A stretch of DNA of 64,000 bases, from the NCBI GenBank assembly GCA_958298945.1, contig CATQJD010000140.1, forward strand, positions 248,001 through 312,000, in the 5' to 3' direction. Positions 1 to 11,649 of this stretch are shown one piece after another (within the stretch, counting starts at the first letter, position 1; each line of letters starts with the position of its first letter). Origin of the DNA: Atherix ibis. Taxonomy: Eukaryota > Arthropoda > Insecta > Diptera > Athericidae. The notes beneath the pieces are model-generated. The model saw only the letters and a list, made by a program, of their open reading frames with translations. It ran no database searches and was not told the DNA's origin. Both the position numbers and the translations under genes were made by a program.

Positions 1-1300
1 TATGAAGTAGTATATTTAAGAGGAATATGAAGTAGTATGTTGAAGAGGAATATAAAGTAGTATGTTTAAGAGGAATATGAAGTGGTATGTTTAAGAGGTA
101 TATGAAGTAGTATGTTTAAGAGGAATATGATGTAGTATGTTTAAGAGGAATATGAAGTAGTATGTTTAAGAGGAATATGAAGTAGTGTGTTTAAGAGGAA
201 TATGAAGTAGTATATTTAAGAGGAATGTGAAGTAGTATGTTTAAGAGGAATATGAAGTAGTATGTTTAAGAGGAATATGAAGTAGTATATTTAAGAGGAA
301 TATGAAGTAGTATGTTGAAGAGGAATATAAAGTAGTATGTTTAAGAGGTATATGAAGTAGTATGTTTAAGAGGAATATGAAGTAGTATGCTTAAGAGGAA
401 CATGAAGTAGTATGTTTAAGAGGAATATGAAGCAATATGTTTAAGAGGAATATGCAGTAGTATATTTAAAAGGAATATGAAATAGTATATTTAAGAAGAA
501 TATGAAGTAGTATGTTTAAGAGGAATATGAAGTAGTATATTTAAGAGAAATATGAAGTAATATGTTTAAGAGGAATATGAAGTAGTATGTTTAAGAGAAA
601 TATGAAGTATTATGTTTAAGAGGAATATGAAGTAGTATGTTTAACAGGAATATGAATTAGTATATTTAAGAAGAATATGAAGTACTATGTTTAAGAGCAA
701 TATGAATTGGTATGTTTAAGAGGAATATGAAGTAGTATGTTTAAGAGGAATATGAAGTAGTATGTTTAAGAGGAATATGAAGTAGTATGTTTAAGAGGAA
801 TATGAAGTAGTATATTTAAGAGGAATATGAAGTACTATATTTAAGAAGAATATGAAGTAGTATGTTTAAGAGGGATATGAAGTAGTATGTTTAAGAGAAA
901 TATGAAGTACTATGTTTAAGAGGAATATGAAGTAGTACGTTTAAGAGCAATATGAATTGGTATGTTTAAGAGGAATATGAAGTAGTATATTTAAGAGGAA
1001 TATGAAGTATTATGTTTAAGAGGAATATGAAGTAGTATGTTTAAGAGGAATATGAAGTAGTATGTTTAAGAAGAATATGAAGTACTATGTTTAAGAGGAA
1101 TATGAAGTAGTATGTTTAAGAGCAATATGAATTGGTATGTTTAAGAGGAATATGAAGTAGTATATTTAAGAGGAATATGAAGTATTATGTTTAAGAGGAA
1201 TATGAAGTAGTATGTTTAAGAGGAATATGAAGTAGTATGTTTAAGAAGAATATGAAGTAGTATGTTTAAGAGGAATATGAAGTAGTATGTTTAAGAGGAA
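1..1300 (+). repeat. Left-most block, partial copy of a segment repeated downstream
   Basis: From about 301 the variant order (TTGAAG monomer, AATATAAAG, AGGTATA, GCTTAAGAGGAACATG at 389, GAAGCAAT at 429, then the TTTAAAAGG and GAAATAG monomers) is that seen at 13,530-13,760, 16,330-16,560 and 23,560-23,790; the GCTTAAGAGG anchors lie at 389, 13,612, 16,411 and 23,634. A later part (AGGGATATG at 871, GTACGTTTAAGAGCAATATG near 936) is shared with 6,995-7,070 and 10,919-10,990. The window therefore starts inside the array. Confidence 0.75.
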
Positions 1301-2130
1301 TATGAAGTAGTATGTTTAAGAGGAATATGAAGTAGTATGTTTAAGAGGAATATTAAGTAGTGTATTTAAGAGGAATATAAAGTAGTATATTTAAGAGGAA
1401 TGTGAAGTAGTATGTTTAAGAGGAATATGAAGTAGTATGTTTACGAGGAATATGAAGTAGTATATTTAAGAGGAATATGAAGTAGTATGTTGAAGAGGAA
1501 TATGAAGTAGTATGTTTAAGAGGAATATGAAGTAGTATGTTTAAGAGGTATATGAAGTAGTATGTTTAAGAGGAATATGAAGTAGTATTTTTAAGAGGAA
1601 TATGAAGTAGTATGTTTAAGAGGAATATGAAGCAATATGTTTAAGAGGAATATGCAGTAGTATATTTAAAAGGAATATGAAGTAGTATGTTTAAGAGGAA
1701 TAAAAAGTAGTATGTTTAAGAGGAATATGAAGTAGTATGTTTAAGTGGAATATGAAGTAGTATGTTTAAGAGGAATATGAAGTAGTATGTTTAAGAGGAA
1801 TATGAAGTACTATGTTTAAGAGGAATATGTAGTAGTATATTTAAGAGGAATATGAAGTAGTATGTTTAAGATGAATATGAAGTAGTATGTTTAAGAGGTA
1901 TATGAAGTAGTATGTTTAAGAGGAATATGAAGTAGTATGTTTAAGAGGAACATGAAGTAGTATGTTTAAGAGGAATATGAAGCAATATGTTTAAGAGGAA
2001 TATGCAGTAGTATATTTAAAAGGAATATGAAATAGTATGTTTAAGAGGAATATGAAGTAATATTTTTAAGATGAATATGAAGTACTATGTTTAAGAGGAA
2101 TATGAAGTAGTATGTTAAAGAGGAATATGA
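1300..2130 (+). repeat. 1.6-kb-offset repeat, copy 1
   Basis: Anchors recur 1,599 bp downstream: AATATTAAGTAGTGTATTT at about 1,351 and 2,950, GAAGCAAT at 1,631/3,230 and 1,981/3,580, GTTAAAG at 2,114/3,713. The offset is 64 monomers minus one base, the base lost in the 24-bp monomer at 2,847. Two GAAGCAAT monomers stand 350 bp (14 monomers) apart within the copy. Confidence 0.8.
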
Positions 2131-2898
2131 AGTAGTATGTTTAACAGGAATATGAAGTAGTATATTTAAGAGAAATATGAAGTAGTATGTTTAAGAGGAA
2201 TATGAAGAAGTATATTTAAGAGGAATATGAAGTAGTATGTTTAAGAGGAATATGAAGTAGTATGTTTAAGAGGAATATGAAGTAGTATGTTTAAGAGGAA
2301 TATGAAGTAGTATATTTAAGAGAAATATGAAGTAATATGTTTAAGAGGAATATGAAGTAGTATGTTTAACAGGAATATGAAGTTGTATATTTAAGAGGTA
2401 TATGAAGTAGTATGTTTAAGAGGAATATGAAGTAGTATGTTTAAGAGGAATATGAAGTAGAATGTTTAAAAGGAATATGAAGTAGTGTATTTAAGAGGAA
2501 TATGAAGTAGTATATTTAAGAGGAATGTGAAGTAGTATGTTTAAGAGGAATATGAAGTAGTATGTTTAAGAGGAATATGAAGTAGTATATTTAAGAGGAA
2601 TATAAAGTAGTATGTTGAAGAGGAATATGAAGTAGTATGTTTAAGAGGAATATGAAGTAGTATGTTTAAGAGGTATATGAAGTAGTATGTTTAAGAGGAA
2701 TATGAAGTAGTATGTTTAAGAGGAATATGAAGTAGTATGTTTAAGAGGAATATGAAGCAATATGTTTAAGAGGAATATGAAGTAGTATGTTTAAGAGGAA
2801 TATGAAGTAGTATGTTTAAGAGGAATATGGAGTAGTATATTTAAGAGGATATGAAGTAGTATGTTGAAGAGGAATATTAAGTAGTATGTTTAAGAGGA

Positions 2899-3729
2899 AT
2901 ATGAAGTAGTATGTTTAAGAGGAATATGAAGTAGTATGTTTAAGAGGAATATTAAGTAGTGTATTTAAGAGGAATATAAAGTAGTATATTTAAGAGGAAT
3001 GTGAAGTATTATGTTTAAGAGGAATATGAAGTAGTATGTTTACGAGGAATATGAAGTAGTATATTTAAGAGGAATATGAAGTAGTATGTTGAAGAGGAAT
3101 ATGAAGTAGTATGTTTAAGAGGAATATGAAGTAGTATGTTTAAGAGGTATATGAAGTAGTATGTTTAAGAGGAATATGAAGTAGTATGTTTAAGAGGAAT
3201 ATGAAGTAGTATGTTTAAGAGGAATATTAAGCAATATGTTTAAGAGGAATGTGCAGTAGTATATTTAAAAGGAATATGAAGTAGTATGTTTAAGAGGAAT
3301 AAAAAGTAGTATGTTTAAGAGGAATATGAAGTAGTATGTTTAAGTGGAATATGAAGTAGTATGTTTAAGAGGAATATGAAGTAGTATGTTTAAGAGGAAT
3401 ATGAAGTACTATGTTTAAGAGGAATATGTAGTAGTATATTTAAGAGTAATATGAAGTAGTATGTTTAAGATGAATATGAAGTAGTATGTTTAAGAGGTAT
3501 ATGAAGTAGTATGTTTAAGAGGAATATGAAGTAGTATGTTTAAGAGGAACATGAAGTAGTATGTTTAAGAGGAATATGAAGCAATATGTTTAAGAGGAAT
3601 ATGCAGTAGTATATTTAAAAGGAATATGAAATAGTATGTTTAAGAAGAATATGAAGTAGTATGTTTAAGATGTGTATGAAGTACTATGTTTAAGAGGAAT
3701 ATGAAGTACTATGTTAAAGAGGAATATGA
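2899..3729 (+). repeat. 1.6-kb-offset repeat, copy 2
   Basis: Matches 1,300-2,130 in variant order, then diverges at about 3,730, where copy 1 continues with TTAACAGG and copy 2 with a plain monomer. Its right part, from about 3,180, is also the start of the first 3.925-kb unit, so two duplication histories overlap here. Confidence 0.78.
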
Positions 3730-6700
3730 AGTAGTATGTTTAAGAGGAATATGAAGTATTATGTTTAAGAGGAATATGAATTAGTATTTTTAAGAGGAAT
3801 ATGAAGTAGTATGTTTAAGAGGAATATGAAGTAGTATGTTTAAGAGGAACATGAAGTTGTATGTTGAAGAGGAATATGGAGTAGTTTATTTAAGAGGAAT
3901 ATCAAATAGTATGTTTAAGAATAATATGAAGTAGTGTGTTTAAGATGAATATGAAGTAGTATGTTTAAGAGGAATATGAATTGCTATGTTTAAGAGCAAT
4001 ATGAATTGGTATGTTTAAGAGGAATATGATGTAGTATATTTAAGAGGAATATGAAGAAGTATGTTTAAGAGGAATATGAAGTAGTATGTTTAAGAGGAAT
4101 ATGAAGTAGTATGTTTAAGAGGAATATGAAGTAGTATTTTTAAGAGGAATATGAAGTAGTATATTTAAGAGGAATATGAAGTAGTATATTTAAGAAGAAT
4201 ATGAAGTAGTATGTTTAAGAGGAATATGAAGTAGTATGTTTAAGAGGAATATGAAGTAGTATGTTTAAGAGGAATATGAAGCAATATGTTTAAGAGGAAT
4301 ATGCAGTAGTATATTTAAAAGGAATATGAAGTAGTATGTTTAAGAGGAATATGAAGTAGTATGTTTAACAGGAATATGAAGTAGTATATTTAAGAGAAAT
4401 ATGAAGTAGTATGTTTAAGAGGAATTTGAAGAAGTATATTTAAGAGGAATATGAAGTAGTATGTTTAAGAGGAATATGAAGTAGTATGTTTAAGAGGAAT
4501 ATGAAGTAGTATGTTTAAGAGGAATATGAAGTAGTATATTTAAGAGAAATATGAAGTAATATGTTTAAGAGGAATATGAAGTAGTATGTTTAACAGGAAT
4601 ATGAAGTAGTATATTTAAGAGGTATATGAAGTAGTATGTTTAAGAGGAATATGAAATAGTATATTTAAGAGTAATATGAAGTACTATGTTTAAGAGCAAT
4701 ATGAATTGGTATGTTTAAGAGGAATATGAAGTAGTAAATTTAAGAAGAATATGAAGAAGTTTGTTTAAGAGGAATATGAAGTAGTATGTTTAAGAGGAAT
4801 ATGAAGTAGTCTGTTTAAGAGGAATATGAAGTAGTATGTTTAAGAGGCATATGAAGTAGTATATTTAAGAGGAATATGAAGTAGTATATTTAAGAAGAAT
4901 ATGAAGTAGTATGTTTAAGAGGAATATGAAGTAGTATGTTTAAGAGAAATATGAAGTACTATGTTTAAGAGGAATATGAAGTAGTATGTTTAAGAGCAAT
5001 ATGAATTGGTATGTTTAAGAGGAATATGAAATAGTATATTTAAGAGGAATATGAAGTATTATGTTTAAGAGGAATATGAAGTAGTATGTTTAAGAGGAAT
5101 GTGAAGTAGTATGTTTAAGAAGAATATGAAGTAGTATGTTTAAGTGGAATATGAAGTAGTATATTTAAGAAGAATATGAAGTAGTATATTTAAGAAGAAT
5201 ATGAAGTAGTATATTTAAGAGGAATATGAAGTAGTATGTTTAAGAGGAACATGAAGTAGTATGTTTCAGAGGCATATGAAGTAGTATGTTTAAGAGAAAT
5301 ATGAAGTACTATGTTTAAGAGTAATATGGAAATAGTATGTTTAACAGGAATATGAAGTAGTATGTTTAAGAGGAATATGAAGTAGTATGTTTAAGAGGAA
5401 TATGAAGTAGTATATTTAAGAGGAATATGAAGTAGTATATTTAAGAGGAATATGAAGTAGTATGTTTAAGAGGAACATGAAGTAGTATGTTTCAGAGGAA
5501 TATGGAGTAGTATATTTAAGAGGATATGAAGTAGTATGTTGAAGAGGAATATGAAGTAGTCTGTGTAAGAGGAATATGAAGTAGTATGTTTATGAGGAAT
5601 ATGAAGTAGTATGTTTAAGAGGAATATGAAGTAGTATGTTTAAGAGGAATATGGAGTAGTTTATTTAAGAGGAATATGAAATAGTATGTTTAAGAATAAT
5701 ATGAAGTAGTGTGTTTAAGATGAATATGAAGTAGTATGTTTAAGAGGAATATGAATTGCTATGTTTAAGAGGAATATGAAGTAGTATGTTGAAGAGGAAT
5801 ATGAAGTAGTATATTTAAGAGGAATATGAAGTAGTATGTTTAAGAGGCATATGAAGTAGTATATTTAAGAGGACTATGAAGTAGTATATTTAAGAAGAAC
5901 ATGAAGTAGTATGTTTAAGAGAAGTATGAAGTACTATGATTAAGAGGAATATGAAATAGTATGTTTAAGAGGAATATGACGTAGTATGTTTAAGAGGAAT
6001 ATGAAGTAGTATGTTTAACAGGAATATGAAGTAGTATATTTAAGAGGTGTATGAAGTAGTAAGTTTAAGAGGAATATGAAGTAGTATGTTTAAGAGGAAT
6101 ATGAAGTAGTATGTTTAAGAGGAATATGAAGTAGTATGTTAAAGAGGAATATGAAGTATAATGTTTAACAGGAATATGAAGTAGTATATTTAAGAGGAAT
6201 ATGAAGTAGTATGTTTAAGAGGAATACGAAGTAGTATGTTTAAGAGGAATATGAAGTGGTATGTTTAAGAGGAATATGAAGTAGTATTTTTAAGAGGAAT
6301 ATGAAGTAGTATGTTTAAGAGGAATATGAAGTAGTATGTTTAAGAGGAACATGAAGTTGTATGTTTAAGAGGAATATGAAGTAGTTTATTTAAGAGGAAT
6401 ATGAAATAGTATGTTTAAGAGGAATATGAAGTAGTATGTTTAAGATGAATATGAAGTAGTATGTTTAAGAGGTATATGAAGTAGTATGTTTAAGAGGAAT
6501 ATGAAGTAGTATGTTTAAGAGGAACATGAAGTAGTATGTTTAAGAGGAATATGAAGCAATATGTTTAAGAGGAATATGCAGTAGTATATTTAAAAGGAAT
6601 ATGAAATAGTATGTTTAAGAGGAATATGAAGTAGTATGTTAAAGAGGAATATGAAGTAGTATATTTAAGAGAAATATGAAGTAATATGTTTAAGAGGAAT

Positions 6701-7104
6701 ATGAAGTAGTATGTTTAAGAGAAATATGAAGTACTATGTTTAAGAGGAATATGAAGTAGTATGTTTAACAGGAATATGAATTAGTATATTTAAGAAGAAT
6801 ATGAAGTACTATGTTTAAGAGCAATATGAATTGGTATGTTTAAGAGGAATATGAAGTAGTATGTTTAAGAGGAATATGAAGTAGTATGTTTAAGAGGAAT
6901 ATGAAGTAGTATGTTTAAGAGGAATATGAAGTAGTATATTTAAGAGGAATATGAAGTAGTATATTTAAGAAGAATATGAAGTAGTATGTTTAAGAGGGAT
7001 ATGAAGTAGTATGTTTAAGAGAAATATGAAGTACTATGTTTAAGAGGAATATGAAGTAGTACGTTTAAGAGCAATATGAATTGGTATGTTTAAGAGGAAT
7101 ATGA
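3180..7104 (+). repeat. 3.925-kb tandem unit (157 monomers), copy 1
   Basis: Every anchor I checked recurs exactly 3,925 bp downstream: ATTAAGCAAT 3,226/7,151, AATAAAAAG 3,301/7,226, ATGGAGTAGTTT 3,876/7,801, GTAAATTTAAG 4,736/8,661, ATGGAAATAG 5,326/9,251, GTCTGTGTAAG 5,561/9,486, ATGACGTAG 5,976/9,901, GTAAGTTTAAG 6,061/9,986, ATACGAAG 6,226/10,151. The unit contains one 26-bp and one 24-bp monomer, so its length stays an exact multiple of 25. Confidence 0.88.
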
Positions 7105-10100
7105 AGTAGTATGTTTAAGAGGAATATGAAGTAGTATGTTTAAGAGGAATATTAAGCAATATGTTTAAGAGGAATATGCAGTAGTATATTTAAAAGGAAT
7201 ATGAAGTAGTATGTTTAAGAGGAATAAAAAGTAGTATGTTTAAGAGGAATATGAAGTAGTATGTTTAAGTGGAATATGAAGTAGTATGTTTAAGAGGAAT
7301 ATGAAGTAGTATGTTTAAGAGGAATATGAAGTACTATGTTTAAGAGGAATATGTAGTAGTATATTTAAGAGTAATATGAAGTAGTATGTTTAAGATGAAT
7401 ATGAAGTAGTATGTTTAAGAGGTATATGAAGTAGTATGTTTAAGAGGAATATGAAGTAGTATGTTTAAGAGGAACATGAAGTAGTATGTTTAAGAGGAAT
7501 ATGAAGCAATATGTTTAAGAGGAATATGCAGTAGTATATTTAAAAGGAATATGAAATAGTATGTTTAAGAAGAATATGAAGTAGTATGTTTAAGATGTGT
7601 ATGAAGTACTATGTTTAAGAGGAATATGAAGTACTATGTTAAAGAGGAATATGAAGTAGTATGTTTAAGAGGAATATGAAGTATTATGTTTAAGAGGAAT
7701 ATGAATTAGTATTTTTAAGAGGAATATGAAGTAGTATGTTTAAGAGGAATATGAAGTAGTATGTTTAAGAGGAACATGAAGTTGTATGTTGAAGAGGAAT
7801 ATGGAGTAGTTTATTTAAGAGGAATATCAAATAGTATGTTTAAGAATAATATGAAGTAGTGTGTTTAAGATGAATATGAAGTAGTATGTTTAAGAGGAAT
7901 ATGAATTGCTATGTTTAAGAGCAATATGAATTGGTATGTTTAAGAGGAATATGATGTAGTATATTTAAGAGGAATATGAAGAAGTATGTTTAAGAGGAAT
8001 ATGAAGTAGTATGTTTAAGAGGAATATGAAGTAGTATGTTTAAGAGGAATATGAAGTAGTATGTTTAAGAGGAATATGAAGTAGTATATTTAAGAGGAAT
8101 ATGAAGTAGTATATTTAAGAAGAATATGAAGTAGTATGTTTAAGAGGAATATGAAGTAGTATGTTTAAGAGGAATATGAAGTAGTATGTTTAAGAGGAAT
8201 ATGAAGCAATATGTTTAAGAGGAATATGCAGTAGTATATTTAAAAGGAATATGAAGTAGTATGTTTAAGAGGAATATGAAGTAGTATGTTTAACAGGAAT
8301 ATGAAGTAGTATATTTAAGAGAAATATGAAGTAGTATGTTTAAGAGGAATTTGAAGAAGTATATTTAAGAGGAATATGAAGTAGTATGTTTAAGAGGAAT
8401 ATGAAGTAGTATGTTTAAGAGGAATATGAAGTAGTATGTTTAAGAGGAATATGAAGTAGTATATTTAAGAGAAATATGAAGTAATATGTTTAAGAGGAAT
8501 ATGAAGTAGTATGTTTAACAGGAATATGAAGTAGTATATTTAAGAGGTATATGAAGTAGTATGTTTAAGAGGAATATGAAATAGTATATTTAAGAGTAAT
8601 ATGAAGTACTATGTTTAAGAGCAATATGAATTGGTATGTTTAAGAGGAATATGAAGTAGTAAATTTAAGAGGAATATGAAGAAGTTTGTTTAAGAGGAAT
8701 ATGAAGTAGTATGTTTAAGAGGAATATGAAGTAGTATGTTTAAGAGGAATATGAAGTAGTATGTTTAAGAGGCATATGAAGTAGTATATTTAAGAGGAAT
8801 ATGAAGTAGTATATTTAAGAAGAATATGAAGTAGTATGTTTAAGAGGAATATGAAGTAGTATGTTTAAGAGAAATATGAAGTACTATGTTTAAGAGGAAT
8901 ATGAAGTAGTATGTTTAAGAGCAATATGAATTGGTATGTTTAAGAGGAATATGAAATAGTATATTTAAGAGGAATATGAAGTATTATGTTTAAGAGGAAT
9001 ATGAAGTAGTATGTTTAAGAGGAATGTGAAGTAGTATGTTTAAGAAGAATATGAAGTAGTATGTTTAAGTGGAATATGAAGTAGTATATTTAAGAAGAAT
9101 ATGAAGTAGTATATTTAAGAAGAATATGAAGTAGTATATTTAAGAGGAATATGAAGTAGTATGTTTAAGAGGAACATGAAGTAGTATGTTTCAGAGGCAT
9201 ATGAAGTAGTATGTTTAAGAGAAATATGAAGTACTATGTTTAAGAGTAATATGGAAATAGTATGTTTAACAGGAATATGAAGTAGTATGTTTAAGAGGAA
9301 TATGAAGTAGTATGTTTAAGAGGAATATGAAGTAGTATATTTAAGAGGAATATGAAGTAGTATATTTAAGAGGAATATGAAGTAGTATGTTTAAGAGGAA
9401 CATGAAGTAGTATGTTTCAGAGGAATATGGAGTAGTATATTTAAGAGGATATGAAGTAGTATGTTAAAGAGGAATATGAAGTAGTCTGTGTAAGAGGAAT
9501 ATGAAGTAGTATGTTTATGAGGAATATGAAGTAGTATGTTTAAGAGGAATATGAAGTAGTATGTTTAAGAGGAATATGGAGTAGTTTATTTAAGAGGAAT
9601 ATGAAATAGTATGTTTAAGAATAATATGAAGTAGTGTGTTTAAGATGAATATGAAGTAGTATGTTTAAGAGGAATATGAATTGCTATGTTTAAGAGGAAT
9701 ATGAAGTAGTATGTTGAAGAGGAATATGAAGTAGTATATTTAAGAGGAATATGAAGTAGTATGTTTAAGAGGCATATGAAGTAGTATATTTAAGAGGACT
9801 ATGAAGTAGTATATTTAAGAAGAATATGAAGTAGTATGTTTAAGAGAAGTATGAAGTACTATGATTAAGAGGAATATGAAATAGTATGTTTAAGAGGAAT
9901 ATGACGTAGTATGTTTAAGAGGAATATGAAGTAGTATGTTTAACAGGAATATGAAGTAGTATATTTAAGAGGTGTATGAAGTAGTAAGTTTAAGAGGAAT
10001 ATGAAGTAGTATGTTTAAGAGGAATATGAAGTAGTATGTTTAAGAGGAATATGAAGTAGTATGTTAAAGAGGAATATGAAGTATAATGTTTAACAGGAAT

Positions 10101-11028
10101 ATGAAGTAGTATATTTAAGAGGAATATGAAGTAGTATGTTTAAGAGGGATACGAAGTAGTATGTTTAAGAGGAATATGAAGTGGTATGTTTAAGAGGAAT
10201 ATGAAGTAGTATTTTAAGAGGAATATGAAGTAGTATGTTTAAGAGGAATATGAAGTAGTATGTTTAAGAGGAACATGAAGTTGTATGTTTAAGAGGAATA
10301 TGAAGTAGTTTATTTAAGAGGAATATGAAATAGTATGTTTAAGAGGAATATGAAGTAGTATGTTTAAGATGAATATGAAGTAGTATGTTTAAGAGGTATA
10401 TGAAGTAGTATGTTTAAGAGGAATATGAAGTAGTATGTTTAAGAGGAACATGAAGTAGTATGTTTAAGAGGAATATGAAGCAATATGTTTAAGAGGAATA
10501 TGCAGTAGTATATTTAAAAGGAATATGAAATAGTATGTTTAAGAGGTATATGAAGTAGTATGTTAAAGAGGAATATGAAGTAGTATATTTAAGAGAAATA
10601 TGAAGTAATATGTTTAAGAGGAATATGAAGTAGTATGTTTAAGAGAAATATGAAGTACTATGTTTAAGAGGAATATGAAGTAGTATGTTTAACAGGAATA
10701 TGAATTAGTATATTTAAGAAGAATATGAAGTACTATGTTTAAGAGCAATATGAATTGGTATGTTTAAGAGGAATATGAAGTAGTATGTTTAAGAGGAATA
10801 TGAAGTAGTATGTTTAAGAGGAATATGAAGTAGTATGTTTAAGAGGAATATGAAGTAGTATATTTAAGAGGAATATGAAGTAGTATATTTAAGAAGAATA
10901 TGAAGTAGTATGTTTAAGAGGGATATGAAGTAGTATGTTTAAGAGAAATATGAAGTACTATGTTTAAGAGGAATATGAAGTAGTACGTTTAAGAGCAATA
11001 TGAATTGGTATGTTTAAGAGGAATATGA
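7105..11028 (+). repeat. 3.925-kb tandem unit, copy 2
   Basis: Directly follows copy 1. Differences seen: AAGAGGAAT for AAGAAGAAT near 8,668, GTTAAAG for GTTGAAG near 9,463, GGGATACG for GGAATACG near 10,147, and one lost T at about 10,211 (ATTTTAAG for ATTTTTAAG), after which the offset is 3,924 (GAAGCAAT, AGGGAT 6,995/10,919, ACGTTT 7,061/10,985). Homology ends at about 11,030, where copy 2 reads AAGTGGAATATGAAGTATT and copy 1 runs into the start of the next unit. Few differences over 3.9 kb imply recent duplication. Confidence 0.87.
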
Positions 11029-11649
11029 AGTAGTATATTTAAGTGGAATATGAAGTATTATGTTTAAGAGGAATATGAAGTAGTATGTTTAAGAGGAATA
11101 TGAAGTAGTATGTTTAAGAAGAATATGAAGTAGTATGTTTAAGAGGAATATGAAGTAGTATATTTAAGAAGAATATGAAGTAGTATATTTAAGAAGAATA
11201 TGAAGTAGTATGTTTAAGAGGAATATGAAGTAGTATATTTAAGAGGAATATGAAGTAGTATATTTAAGAGGAATATGAAGTAGTATATTTAAGAGGAATA
11301 TGAAGTGGTATGTTTAAGAGAAATATGAAGTACTATGTTTAAGAGGAATATGGAAATAGTATGTTTAACAGGAATATGAAGTGGTATGTTTAAGAGGAAT
11401 ATGAAGTAGTATGTTTAAGAGGAATATTAAGTAGTATATTTAAGAGGAATATGAAGTAGTATATTTAAGAGGAATATGAAGTAGTATGTTTAAGAGGAAT
11501 ATGAAGTAGTATGTTTAAGAGGAATATGGAGTAGTATATTTAAGAGGATATGAAGTAGTATGTTGAAGAGGAATATGAAGTTGTATGTGTAAGAGGAATA
11601 TGAAGTGGTATGTTTATGAGGAATATGAAGTAGTATGTTTAAGAGGAAT

